Below, piece after piece: positions 38,960-47,496 of a DNA stretch of 64,000 bases. The first letter of the stretch is position 1. Each line of letters opens with the position of its first letter. Made by a program: the position numbers and the translations under genes. The notes under the pieces were generated by a model that saw nothing but the letters and a program-made list of their open reading frames with translations, was not told the DNA's origin and made no database searches. The stretch is from positions 288,532-352,531 of the forward strand of contig NZ_PZJT01000003.1 of the NCBI RefSeq assembly GCF_003206135.1, in the 5' to 3' direction. Origin of the DNA: Salinicola salarius. GTDB lineage: Bacteria > Pseudomonadota > Gammaproteobacteria > Pseudomonadales > Halomonadaceae.

Positions 38960-39820
38960 ATGGCAATGCACGATCTCATCGCCCGCATTCGTTCGCGGGT
39001 CGACGACCTCAATCGCTCGGAACGCAAGGTCGCCGACGTCATCCTGCAGGACCCCAACGCGGCAATTGGCATGAGCATAGCCACTCTGGCACAGGCTGCC
39101 ACGGTGAGCGAACCCACGGTCAACCGCTTCTGTCGCAATTTCGAAACCAAAGGCTATCCGGACTTCAAGATCCAGCTGGCCCAGAGTCTGGCAGGCGGAA
39201 CGCCCTACGTCAGCCGCAGCGTGGAGAGCGACGACGATGCGGCGGCCTATACCGACAAGATCATCGGCGCGACCATCGCCGCACTGGACGAGGCTCGCCG
39301 CGAGATCGACCCGAAGCGGATCGAGCGCGTCGTCGATCATCTCTCCCAGGCCCGCCAGATCAGCTTCTTCGCCCTCGGCGCCTCGGCGCCGGCGGCCTTC
39401 GATGCGCAGAACAAGTTCTTCCGCTTCAACCTGCCGGTGGCCGCCTACAACGACGTGCTGATGCAGCGCATGATCGCGGCGGCGTCCCATACCGGCGACG
39501 TCATCGTGGTGATTTCCTATACCGGCCGCACCCGTGAACTGGTGGAAGTCGCCAAGGTGGCCCGCGACAGCGGTGCACTGGTCATCGGCATCACTCGCGA
39601 TGGGTCGCCGCTGGCGGAAGTCTGCACCGACATCCTGCCGGTCGACCTGCCGGAAGACACGGAAGTCTACATGCCGATGAGTTCGCGAATGATCCACATG
39701 GCGTTGATCGACGTGCTCGCGACAGGCGTGACGCTGCGCCGAGGCGAGTCGTTCCTGCCTCATCTCAAGAAGATCAAGGAGAGCCTGCGGCCGACCAAAT
39801 TCCCGCCGAAGGATAAGTGA
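38960..39820 (+). CDS. hexR: HexR, RpiR-family regulator of central carbon genes
   Basis: A 286-residue repressor. N-terminal RpiR helix-turn-helix (residues 1-77): [15 protein letters not shown] and [21 protein letters not shown]-terminal SIS domain (about 125-255) binding a phosphosugar: [20 protein letters not shown] and [20 protein letters not shown]. In Pseudomonas and Shewanella HexR senses KDPG and controls zwf, edd, gap and related genes. Divergence from zwf-pgl-eda and the nearby boxes fit this. The start could also be the second Met at 38966. Confidence 0.94.
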   Translation: MAMHDLIARIRSRVDDLNRSERKVADVILQDPNAAIGMSIATLAQAATVSEPTVNRFCRNFETKGYPDFKIQLAQSLAGGTPYVSRSVESDDDAAAYTDKIIGATIAALDEARREIDPKRIERVVDHLSQARQISFFALGASAPAAFDAQNKFFRFNLPVAAYNDVLMQRMIAAASHTGDVIVVISYTGRTRELVEVAKVARDSGALVIGITRDGSPLAEVCTDILPVDLPEDTEVYMPMSSRMIHMALIDVLATGVTLRRGESFLPHLKKIKESLRPTKFPPKDK

Positions 39821-39952
39821 CGACAGTCTCTCGGCCTTCGAGTCACCGGGCAGCCAGACGTCCATCAACATGGATAACCACACGCGGCTTAATGCCGATG
39901 CGCTCATGCGGTTATCATGGCCGCCTTCTGAAATCATCGAGGCCCGTTTCCC

Positions 39953-40807
39953 ATGCGCTGGATGTTTGCCCTGGTTCTGTCGATCGGCTGTTCGCTCGCC
40001 CATGCCGACGAGACTTTCCGCTTCACGGCCATCCCCGATGAGGACCAGTCTCGCCTGGTCGAACGCTTCTCCAAGGTTGCCGATTACCTCTCGGATCGGC
40101 TCGGCGTCGATGTCGAATACGTTCCCGTCACGTCCTATGGCGCCGCGGTCACCGCCTTCCGCAACGACCAGGTACAGCTTGCCTGGTTCGGCGGCCTCTC
40201 CGGCGTCCAGGCCCGCCAACTGGTGCCCGGCTCGCAAGCCATCGCCCAGGGCAAGGAAGATGCCGAGTTCGTGAGCTACTTCATCGCCAATACCGCCACC
40301 GGCATCGAGCCGCAGCAGGAAGCGCTGCCCGAATCCGTGGCCGGCCACTCGTTCACGTTCGGCGCCAAGACCTCGACGTCCGGTCGCCTGATGCCGGAGC
40401 ACTTCATTCGCCAGCGCTTCGACGAGGCTCCCGAGCAGGTCTTCTCCCGCGTGGGCTTCTCCGGTGATCACACGCGCACCATCGCGCTGGTGGAATCCGG
40501 CACCTACGATGTCGGCGCGGTGAACTTCACCGTCTGGCAGGCTGCCGTCGAGGATGGGCGCGTCGATACCGACAAGGTCGAAGTGATCTGGGAATCGCCG
40601 ACCTATCCGGACTATCAGTGGACGCTGCGCGGCGACGCCGACGAGCGTTACGGCAAAGGCTTCACGCAGAAGGTGCAGCAGGCACTGGTCGACATGACCG
40701 ATCCGGCACTGCTGGAGAGCTTTCCGCGCTCGGGCTTCATTCCGGCCAGCAACGATGACTACGGCCCGATCGAGTCGGTCGGGAAGTCCATCGGCCTGCT
40801 GCGCTGA
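39953..40807 (+). CDS. PhnD-type ABC transporter substrate-binding protein (phosphonate or selenate-like)
   Basis: A 284-residue periplasmic binding protein with a signal peptide (MRWMFALVLSIGCSLAHA). The mature part has FTAIPDEDQSRLVERFSKVA, VPVTSYGAAVTAFRNDQVQL and AWFGGLSGVQARQLVPGS, which places it in the PhnD superfamily and, from memory, in the group annotated as putative selenate binding proteins. No C-P lyase or phosphonatase gene is nearby, so phosphonate use is not supported here. First gene of a three-gene importer. Confidence 0.85.
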   Translation: MRWMFALVLSIGCSLAHADETFRFTAIPDEDQSRLVERFSKVADYLSDRLGVDVEYVPVTSYGAAVTAFRNDQVQLAWFGGLSGVQARQLVPGSQAIAQGKEDAEFVSYFIANTATGIEPQQEALPESVAGHSFTFGAKTSTSGRLMPEHFIRQRFDEAPEQVFSRVGFSGDHTRTIALVESGTYDVGAVNFTVWQAAVEDGRVDTDKVEVIWESPTYPDYQWTLRGDADERYGKGFTQKVQQALVDMTDPALLESFPRSGFIPASNDDYGPIESVGKSIGLLR

Positions 40808-40812
40808 GACCC

Positions 40813-41511
40813 ATGCCGCTACTGACTTTCGATAGCGCCGACCTGGGCTACGGGACGCAGGTGGTGCTGCCGGCGTTGACGCTCTCCCTGGAAGCCGGCG
40901 AGCGCGTGGCGCTACTGGGTCAGAGCGGCGCCGGCAAGTCGACGCTGCTTGCCGAGATTCGTCGCCGGCTGGGCAATACCGCCGCCTGGTGCCCGCAGGG
41001 ACACGGGCTGGTGCCACTGCTCTCGGTCTATCACAACATCTATATGGGGCAGCTCGAACGGCACGCCGCGCTGAGCAACCTCTTCAACCTCCTCAAGCCT
41101 CGTCGCCAGGCGTGGCAGACCATCGAAGCCCTGGCTGACGAGCTGGGCCTCGAAGGATTGCTGCGCCGCCCCGTGGCGCAGCTTTCCGGCGGTCAGCGCC
41201 AGCGGGTCGCGATCGCCAGAGCGTTCTACCAGCAGCGCGAGGTCTTCCTTGGCGACGAACCGCTGGCCAGCGTCGATCCTCATCAGGCGCTGCGACTGCT
41301 GGAGCATATCCAGACTCGCCATGCCTCCAGCGTCATCGCCCTGCACCAGCATCGGCTGGCGCTAGCGCATTTCGATCGGGTCATCGGCCTGCGTGACGGT
41401 CGGATAGTCCTGGATGCCCCAGCGCGAGAGCTGACGCTCGCCCAGCTGGACGCGCTTTATCCGGATGCGAGGAAATCGAGTCGCGGGACCGAGGTAGATG
41501 CCACGACATGA
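40813..41511 (+). CDS. PhnC-type ABC transporter ATP-binding protein
   Basis: A 232-residue ATPase: Walker A GQSGAGKST (residues 36-44), Q-loop near WCPQGHGL, signature LSGGQRQRVAIARA and Walker B VFLGDEPLASVD, followed by the H-loop ALHQHR. It lies 5 bp after the binding protein gene and its stop overlaps the permease start as ATGA. Energises import of the ligand bound by the preceding protein. Confidence 0.93.
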   Translation: MPLLTFDSADLGYGTQVVLPALTLSLEAGERVALLGQSGAGKSTLLAEIRRRLGNTAAWCPQGHGLVPLLSVYHNIYMGQLERHAALSNLFNLLKPRRQAWQTIEALADELGLEGLLRRPVAQLSGGQRQRVAIARAFYQQREVFLGDEPLASVDPHQALRLLEHIQTRHASSVIALHQHRLALAHFDRVIGLRDGRIVLDAPARELTLAQLDALYPDARKSSRGTEVDATT

Positions 41512-43004
41512 GCGCGCCTCCCGGACTGCTGCAAGGCAATAGCCCTGGACTCACTCTGGCACGCCGCTCGCTGGCGCTGATTCTGCTGTGCCTGCTGCTG
41601 CTCCCCTTCGCCGACCTGCGGATCGTCGCCGTCGATCCGTGGGGGGAAGTGTGGCGAATGGCGCAAGGTTTCGTCCGGCCCGACTTCGTCGCGCTGGAAA
41701 GCCCGCTTCGAGCGATCGCCCTGACCGTCAGCGTCGCGCTATGGGGAACCCTCATCGGCGCCGTGCTCGGCTTCCCGCTGGCGCTGATCTTTCATCGCTC
41801 GCGGCTCGTGCGCGCCTTCTGCGCCTTCATGCGCGCCATCCATGAGCTGTTCTGGGCGCTGCTGTTCCTGCAGGTCTTCGGCCTCTCCGCGGTCACCGCG
41901 CTCGCCGCGCTGGCGATCCCCTACGCCGGGATCTTTGCCAAGGTCTACGCAGAGATTCTGGAACTCACGCCGAAAGCCCCGACGGAGGCGCTGCCTGCCG
42001 GCACCGACCGGCTGTCCCGCTTTCTCTATGCCGAGCTGCCGCTGGTCTGGGAACGGCTTGCCAGCTACACCCGCTACCGTTTCGAATGCGCCATGCGGGC
42101 CAGCGTGCTGCTCGGCTTCGTGGGGCTGCCGACGCTCGGCTTCTATCTCGAGAGCGCCTTCCGCGAGGGGCGTTTCGGTGAAGCCGGGGCACTGCTGTGG
42201 CTCTTCTATGCCCTCGTCGCCACGCTGCCGTGGTGGGGGCATCGCCGGCTGTTGTTACCGCTGCTGATCGGCGCGCTGTTCTTTCTGGGGCCGTGGCCCG
42301 ATGTCGATGGCCATCTGCTATGGCGCTTCGTCAGCCATGATCTGTGGCCGGCACCGCTACTCGACGGGAACCTGGCCGGTCTGGGGTCGTGGCTGTCCAG
42401 CCTGCCGGACCTGCTGCCGGCCATCGGCAATACGCTACTGTTGGCATTGATGGGCACCGTCGGCAGCCTGGTACTGGCGCTGCTGTTGTGGCCGCTGGCC
42501 AGCTTTCACTTCGGCCACCCATGGCAGCGCTTCGGCGGCCGGCTGCTGCTGGTCGTATTGCGCTCGACGCCGGAACTGATGCTCGCCTTCATCTTCCTGC
42601 TGATGCTGGGGCCTTCGATGCTGCCGGCCTGGCTCGCCCTGGCCCTGCATAACGGCGCGCTGATCGCCTTTCTGGTCGCACGCCACGCCGACGGCCTGAC
42701 GATCGGCATGGCGGATCTGCCGGCCTCCGGACGCTACGCCTACGAACTGCTGCCGCGCCTTTACCCCAACCTGCTGGCACTGCTCTGCTATCGCGCGGAA
42801 GTCATCATGCGCGAAACCGCCCTGCTCGGCATGCTGGGTGTCGCCACGCTGGGCTTCTACATCGACTCCAGCTTCCAGTACCTGATGTTCGATCAGGCCT
42901 TCTTTCTGCTGCTGGTCACCGCCGGCCTCAACATCGCCATCGACACCATCTCCCGCCGTTTCCGGCCTCGCGACGTCCCGCTCGACGATCCCTGTAGTCG
43001 CTAG
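41508..43004 (+). CDS. Fused two-module ABC permease (PhnE-PhnE)
   Basis: A 498-residue permease about twice the size of E. coli PhnE (about 260). The first membrane module (about residues 20-250) contains ALTVSVALWGTLIGAVLGFPLA and an EAA-like stretch EILELTPKAPTEALPAGTDR; the second (about 290-490) contains TLLLALMGTVGSLVLALLLW and GLTIGMADLPASGRYAYELL. It therefore supplies both halves of the channel in one chain. It ends the operon; the next gene is 249 bp away. Confidence 0.9.
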   Translation: MSAPPGLLQGNSPGLTLARRSLALILLCLLLLPFADLRIVAVDPWGEVWRMAQGFVRPDFVALESPLRAIALTVSVALWGTLIGAVLGFPLALIFHRSRLVRAFCAFMRAIHELFWALLFLQVFGLSAVTALAALAIPYAGIFAKVYAEILELTPKAPTEALPAGTDRLSRFLYAELPLVWERLASYTRYRFECAMRASVLLGFVGLPTLGFYLESAFREGRFGEAGALLWLFYALVATLPWWGHRRLLLPLLIGALFFLGPWPDVDGHLLWRFVSHDLWPAPLLDGNLAGLGSWLSSLPDLLPAIGNTLLLALMGTVGSLVLALLLWPLASFHFGHPWQRFGGRLLLVVLRSTPELMLAFIFLLMLGPSMLPAWLALALHNGALIAFLVARHADGLTIGMADLPASGRYAYELLPRLYPNLLALLCYRAEVIMRETALLGMLGVATLGFYIDSSFQYLMFDQAFFLLLVTAGLNIAIDTISRRFRPRDVPLDDPCSR

Positions 43005-43036
43005 GGGCCGGTTTGTGGGCCAACGCCCGTCGATAT

Positions 43037-43050
43037 TTGATCTGTATCAA
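43037..43050. promoter_or_regulatory. Perfect FNR/Anr box upstream of the aryl polyene cluster
   Basis: TTGAT-CTGT-ATCAA equals the consensus TTGAT-N4-ATCAA of FNR/Anr/Dnr regulators with no mismatch. It lies 203 bp before the first cluster gene and 32 bp after the permease stop. The nearest plus-strand gene is the cluster's first gene. Binding is not shown. Confidence 0.75.
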
Positions 43051-43170
43051 GTTCAACCGAGGAAACCGAGGGTAGGCTTATTCAGGCCCAAGGGATCGTC
43101 CTCCCGGGGTGCGTCGAACCCCGGTTCGGCGCTCTGATGCCCTCCGCCCATGGCGCCACCCTCCTTCAGA

Positions 43171-43227
43171 ATGCATAAAGCTTGCACCGCGCTGACCTTA
43201 TTTTCCGTTATGATGCGTAAAGTTGCA
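43171..43227. promoter_or_regulatory. Direct repeat pair 42 bp apart before the APE cluster
   Basis: ATGCATAAAGCTTGCA (43171-43186) recurs as ATGCGTAAAGTTGCA (43213-43227). The start-to-start distance is 42 bp, about four helix turns, so bound proteins would face the same side. The second copy ends 26 bp before the first cluster gene; a TATGAT hexamer at 43209-43214 could be a -10 box overlapping it. Confidence 0.55.
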
Positions 43228-43253
43228 GCAATACGGATCGTTGAAACGACGCC

Positions 43254-43943
43254 ATGACGGACCTTTACCTACAGGATTGGCGAGCCTGGACACCTCACCG
43301 CGAAACCGACGGGGAATCCCGGCTCGACACGCGTGACAAGCCTGCCGGCAAGGCCATTCCCTCGATGTTGCGGCGCCGTCTCAACCTGCTCGGACGCGCG
43401 GTTTGCGACATGCTCTTGGACCTCGATCCCAGTGCAGACGCCATCGTGCTTCACGCCTCTCGTCATGGCGACGGCGAGCGCACGCTGGAGATGCTGTACG
43501 GCTTGACTGAAGGCGAGCCGCTGTCGCCGGCGCGTTTCGGCCTGTCGGTACACAATGCCATCGCCGGCGTCTACTCGATCGCCAGCGGCAATCGACGCAG
43601 CCAGCAGGCGATCGCAGCCAGCGGCGGCGAGTGGGCCGCCTTGATCGCCGAGGCGCGCGGCTATCTCGCCGACGACCATTCGAGCGTCGTGGTCGTTTTC
43701 AGTGACCAGCCCGTTCCTCGACGCTTCGCCGCCTACGCGCCGGAATCCTGCTCGGCAGCCGTTGCCCTTCGAATCGGCCAGGCCCCGGCCCCCGATGCAC
43801 GACGACTCTCGGAAACCTCGGTCACGGTGGAGACGCCGACCTTGCAGCCACTCGACATCATCGACTGGCTGATGGACAAGCGTGCGACCGTGGCGTGTCC
43901 CATGAGCCGCCGTGGTTGGCAACTCGCCAGCGTTCGGCCATGA
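43254..43943 (+). CDS. apeC: APE chain-length-factor-like ketosynthase (ApeC-like, PF13723)
   Basis: A 229-residue half-length ketosynthase protein. It has LHASRHGDGERTLEMLYGL, SPARFGLSVHNAIAGVYSIA and LIAEARGYLADDHSSVVVVFSD, the family pattern of the short KS-like partner of ApeO in aryl polyene systems. There is no TACSS-type Cys, as expected for a chain-length factor. It opens the cluster. ATG at 43254 (MTDLYLQDWRAWTPH) has only weak upstream purines. A 149-bp gap to the ACP gene is the longest spacing in the cluster and sits where other clusters have an acyltransferase gene. Confidence 0.85.
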   Translation: MTDLYLQDWRAWTPHRETDGESRLDTRDKPAGKAIPSMLRRRLNLLGRAVCDMLLDLDPSADAIVLHASRHGDGERTLEMLYGLTEGEPLSPARFGLSVHNAIAGVYSIASGNRRSQQAIAASGGEWAALIAEARGYLADDHSSVVVVFSDQPVPRRFAAYAPESCSAAVALRIGQAPAPDARRLSETSVTVETPTLQPLDIIDWLMDKRATVACPMSRRGWQLASVRP

Positions 43944-44092
43944 TCCGCAGCCCATGACATGACGTTTACCGCATGACATTTCCCGAGGCCGAAACGACAG
44001 GCCTGCACGCCGGACGCCACCGGCAACGCGCCCGATGCGGGATCGAGCGCCCGCAACTGATAATGAACGAGTGACAAGGACGACCAAGACCG

Positions 44093-44359
44093 ATGGCAAC
44101 GACAGCGCTGGAACACGAACTCAAAGAGATGATCATCGAGACCCTGGAACTGGAGGATGTCACGCCGGATGACATCGACCCCGACGAGCCGCTGTTCGTC
44201 GAAGGGCTGGGGCTCGACTCCATCGATGCGCTGGAACTGGGGCTCGCGCTGCAGAAGCGCTATGGCATCACGCTGGAGTCCGAAGCGGAATCGTCGCGCC
44301 AGCATTTCGCCAACCTGCGAAGCCTGGCGGCACTGGTCGAATCGCGTCGCCAGAAATGA
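44093..44359 (+). CDS. APE acyl carrier protein
   Basis: An 88-residue acidic ACP. The phosphopantetheine serine is Ser43 in GLGLDSIDALELGLAL. Sequence runs MATTALEHELKEMIIETLEL, DVTPDDIDPDEPLFVEGLGL, then ALQKRYGITLESEAESSRQH, the pattern of the APE ACPs. Most APE clusters carry two ACPs (apeE and apeF); only one is present here. A phosphopantetheinyl transferase is not in the window. Confidence 0.92.
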   Translation: MATTALEHELKEMIIETLELEDVTPDDIDPDEPLFVEGLGLDSIDALELGLALQKRYGITLESEAESSRQHFANLRSLAALVESRRQK

Positions 44360-44375
44360 ACCCGGCGGTGTCCTC

Positions 44376-45002
44376 TTGATTCCGTCAGCGCCTGCCCAGG
44401 GCCGCAACCGCCTCCTGTGGGCCGCAGCGGGTCTCGTTGGCCTGCTCTGGCCGCTGGTGGTGCATTATCTGCTGCCGCACTACGGTGCCTGGCCCTTGCT
44501 GATCGCGCTCGCCGCCATCGCCTGGTGGCGCCTGCCGCCGGCACAGCGCCGCTGGGGCTGGGGCCTGCTGCCGCTGCTCCTGCTGTTGATGATGACCGAC
44601 AGTGCCGAGCTGGGGCTTCGCCTGTGGCCGGTGGTGGTGAACCTCGCCCTGCTGCTGCTCTTCTCCCACGGACTGCGTCACCCGCCAACGCTGATCGAGC
44701 GACTCGCCCGTCGCCAGGAACCGGATCTGCCGCCTCATGCCGTACGCTATACCCGCCGAGTCACTCAGGCCTGGTGCGTGTTCTTCGTGCTCAACGGCAG
44801 CGTGGCGCTGATCACCGCGATCCATGCCGATCTCGACGTCTGGGCCTGGTACAACGGCGGCATCGTCTACGCGCTGATGCTTGCGATGTTCCTGGGCGAA
44901 TGGTGCATCCGCCAGCGCGTCAAGCGCCGGGCCGCAGCGCATGACGAGAGAATGCATGACGCAGCAGGACACGACGAAAAGAGGCCGCATGACGTTTCGT
45001 GA
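44376..45002 (+). CDS. APE-cluster multi-pass membrane protein (COG4648-like)
   Basis: A 208-residue protein starting TTG at 44376 with GGCGGTG upstream, the only sensible start after the ACP stop; frame and hydrophobicity begin there. It has about five transmembrane helices: LLWAAAGLVGLLWPLVVHYLL, WPLLIALAAIAWW, LLPLLLLLMMTD, LWPVVVNLALLLLFSHGL and WYNGGIVYALMLAMFLGEW, with RYTRRVTQAWCVFFVLNGSV in between, typical of the conserved APE membrane protein. Molecular role is unknown. The last 14 bp overlap the ligase gene. Confidence 0.82.
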   Translation: MIPSAPAQGRNRLLWAAAGLVGLLWPLVVHYLLPHYGAWPLLIALAAIAWWRLPPAQRRWGWGLLPLLLLLMMTDSAELGLRLWPVVVNLALLLLFSHGLRHPPTLIERLARRQEPDLPPHAVRYTRRVTQAWCVFFVLNGSVALITAIHADLDVWAWYNGGIVYALMLAMFLGEWCIRQRVKRRAAAHDERMHDAAGHDEKRPHDVS

Positions 45003-46737
45003 ATTGAGCGCGCGCCCATGGCGCCATCGCCCTCTTTCGGAGCCCTTCGCCTGGCTACCGCCGGAGGGCAATACGCCCGCGCGCTGGTTCAGCGTCGGCG
45101 AGTGGCACGGACGGATCGGCGCCTGGCAGCAACAGCTGCTCGACACGCCCAACGACAGCGACAGCTGGCGACTCTACGAGCCGGATCCGATCGAATTCGG
45201 CGCCGCCCTGATCGCGATCTGGGAACGCGGCGACCGCGTCGTCCTGCCGGCGGACAACCAGCCGGAAACGCTATCGGGCCTGCGCGACGCGGGCGTCGTT
45301 CTGGGATCGAGCGGGCAGACGCCGGAACAGATGCCGTCGACAAGGCTCCCGAGCCGACCGCCTCGGTGGTCCTCCGAACCGCTGCCCGCCGTCGCCGTTT
45401 CGCTCTATACCTCCGGCTCCAGCGGCGATCCGCAGCGGATCGACAAGCGTTTCGACCAGTTGGATGCCGAACTCGCCACCCAGGCATCGCTCTGGCCCCT
45501 GCGCGGCCAACTGGTGGTCAGCCAGGTCAGCCACCAGCATATCTACGGACTACTGTTCTCGATCCTGCGTCCGCTCTGCGAGGCCAGCCCCTTCTCGGCG
45601 CAGCCTTGCCGCTACCCGGAGACCCTGCATACCTGGCTGCGGTGCTGTAAGACGGAAGGCCGCCGGATCGTTCTCGTCAGCGCCCCACCGGCACTGTCGC
45701 GGCTACCGGAAGCGCTCGACTGGCAGCCGGAGCGCGCCGTCCTGGAGACCATATACAGCTCCGGCGCGCCGTTATCGAAGGGTGCCAGTGACCAGGTCTT
45801 CGAGCGGCTCGGCAAGCCGGTTCACGAGATCTACGGCAGCTCCGAGACCGGCGGCATCGCCTGGCGCGTTCAGCAGCGCGGTTCGGCGTGGACCGCCCTG
45901 CCCGGCGTCGAGGTGCGTCATGACGAGGAGAGTCGCCTGTGGCTGCGCTCTTCCCATCTGGAGACGCCGAACCAGTGGCAGCGCCAGGCCGACCTGATCG
46001 CGCCGACCGATGACGGGTTCGAGCTGCTGGGCCGGGCCGACCGCATCGTCAAGATCGGCGGCAAGCGACTCTCGCTGACGGCCATGGATCGCGCCCTCGC
46101 CACGCTGCCCGGCGTCGAACGGGCGACCACCTGGACACTGCAGCGGCGCGACCTGCGGCTGGCCGCGGTCATCCAGCTGTCACCCGACGCGATGCCACAT
46201 GACCACCGACAGCGTCGCGAAACGGTGAAACGGCTGCGCAGGGCACTCGCCGCGCGCTTCGAGACCCCGGCGCTGCCCCGCTACTGGCGCTTCGTCGATC
46301 ACTGGCCCACCAACACCCAGGGCAAGCTGAGCGCGGAGATTCGTCAGCGGCTGTTTCAGGATCTGGAAGACCGACGCGCACCGCGCTGGCTGGGCGAGCG
46401 CCCGCACGAGAGCGGCTGGCGCATCATTCTGGAAGTGCCCGAGCACTGCATCTATGTCGACGGTCACTTCGACGGCCAGCCCGTCCTCCCCGGCATCGCG
46501 CTGGTACACTGGGCGATGCAGCAGGCGCGCCGGCTGTTCGCCATTGACGCCGATTTCAGCGGCCTCGAGCGGCTGAGATTCCCGCAGCCGCTGCTGCCCG
46601 GCGACCGCTTCGAGATGACGCTCGAGCATCGCCAGGACGACGCCGGGGCGAGCCTGCGCCTCGAGTGCGACAGCCAGCGCGGCAAGCACGTCAGCGGCCG
46701 CATCGCGCTAACGGCCCGGCAAGAGCTGAAGAGGTAG
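44989..46737 (+). CDS. Fused APE acyl-ACP ligase and hotdog dehydratase (ApeH-ApeI)
   Basis: A 582-residue two-domain protein. Residues 1-455 are an AMP-forming ligase: SLYTSGSSGDPQ (about 140), EIYGSSETGGIAW (280), LLGRADRIVKIGGKRLSL and NTQGKLSAEI with the catalytic Lys (about 444). It would load the aryl starter onto the ACP. Residues 470-582 are a hotdog dehydratase with GHFDGQPVLPGIALVHWAM, equivalent to the FabZ HFPGxPVxPG site. In E. coli these are separate proteins ApeH and ApeI. Start 44989 (MTFRELS) has AGAGG upstream; earlier Met codons overlap the previous gene. Confidence 0.88.
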   Translation: MTFRELSARPWRHRPLSEPFAWLPPEGNTPARWFSVGEWHGRIGAWQQQLLDTPNDSDSWRLYEPDPIEFGAALIAIWERGDRVVLPADNQPETLSGLRDAGVVLGSSGQTPEQMPSTRLPSRPPRWSSEPLPAVAVSLYTSGSSGDPQRIDKRFDQLDAELATQASLWPLRGQLVVSQVSHQHIYGLLFSILRPLCEASPFSAQPCRYPETLHTWLRCCKTEGRRIVLVSAPPALSRLPEALDWQPERAVLETIYSSGAPLSKGASDQVFERLGKPVHEIYGSSETGGIAWRVQQRGSAWTALPGVEVRHDEESRLWLRSSHLETPNQWQRQADLIAPTDDGFELLGRADRIVKIGGKRLSLTAMDRALATLPGVERATTWTLQRRDLRLAAVIQLSPDAMPHDHRQRRETVKRLRRALAARFETPALPRYWRFVDHWPTNTQGKLSAEIRQRLFQDLEDRRAPRWLGERPHESGWRIILEVPEHCIYVDGHFDGQPVLPGIALVHWAMQQARRLFAIDADFSGLERLRFPQPLLPGDRFEMTLEHRQDDAGASLRLECDSQRGKHVSGRIALTARQELKR

Positions 46738-46740
46738 TCG

Positions 46741-47496
46741 ATGTCGAGTGAAGATACCGCCCGCATCGCGGTGCTGGTCCCCGTCTACAACCACGCCGAA
46801 GCCATCGGCCAGACGCTGGCGCGGCTCCGGCTGCTGGACCTGCCGATCATCCTGATCGACGACGGTAGCGACGCCCACTGTGCCGGCGTGCTGGACGATC
46901 TCGCCCGCGATCCACAGGTGGACCTGGTCAGGCTGCCCGTCAATCGCGGCAAGGGCGCCGCCATCCGCGCAGGGCTGGCGCGAGCCGCCGAGCGCGGGCT
47001 CACCCACGTGCTCCAGGTGGACGCGGATGGCCAGCACGAGGCCAGCGACCTGCCGCCTTTCATCAAAGGGCTTCGCGCCGACGACGAGATCCTGCTGCTC
47101 GGCTATCCGCGGTTCGACGCCAGCGTCCCCAGACACCGTTTCTATTCCCGCTACATCACCCACTCGCTGGTGTGGCTGGCGACGCTGTCGTTCGACCTCC
47201 GCGATACCATGTGCGGGGTCAAGCTCTATCCGGTTGCCGCCGTCAATCGCCTGATCGCCGAACACCCCTGCGGGGACCGCATGGAGTTCGACAGCGAGCT
47301 GCCGGTGCGCTGGCACTGGCAGGGCGGGCGCGTCGGCAATCTGCCGGTGCGGGTGCACTATCCGATCGATGGCGTCTCCCACTTCAAGCTGTGGCGAGAC
47401 AACGTGCTGCTGGCCCGCATGCATCTGCGTCTGGCGCTCGGCATGCTCGGACGTCTTCCCATCCTCTTGCGACGCCGCCAGGAAACGCCTTCATGA
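46741..47496 (+). CDS. APE-cluster family 2 glycosyltransferase
   Basis: A 251-residue GT-A enzyme: IAVLVPVYNHAEAIGQTLAR, IDDGSDAHC, HVLQVDADGQHEA (the DxD metal site) and GDRMEFDSELPVRWHWQGG. It has no membrane anchor segment. In E. coli-type clusters a glycosyltransferase and an acyltransferase are fused (ApeJ); here they are two genes joined by an ATGA overlap. It probably glycosylates the polyene head or a lipid carrier before acyl transfer; substrate not readable from sequence. Confidence 0.88.
   Translation: MSSEDTARIAVLVPVYNHAEAIGQTLARLRLLDLPIILIDDGSDAHCAGVLDDLARDPQVDLVRLPVNRGKGAAIRAGLARAAERGLTHVLQVDADGQHEASDLPPFIKGLRADDEILLLGYPRFDASVPRHRFYSRYITHSLVWLATLSFDLRDTMCGVKLYPVAAVNRLIAEHPCGDRMEFDSELPVRWHWQGGRVGNLPVRVHYPIDGVSHFKLWRDNVLLARMHLRLALGMLGRLPILLRRRQETPS

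Noticed and set aside
43182..43214. TTGCAC and TATGAT as a sigma-70 promoter for the APE cluster
   Set aside because: The spacing is 21 bp, too long for a normal promoter; only the -10-like hexamer is kept as a possibility.
43973..44074. 33-codon reading between the ApeC-like gene and the ACP gene
   Set aside because: No recognised domain, no good ribosome site, and Arg/His-rich composition typical of GC-rich spacer.
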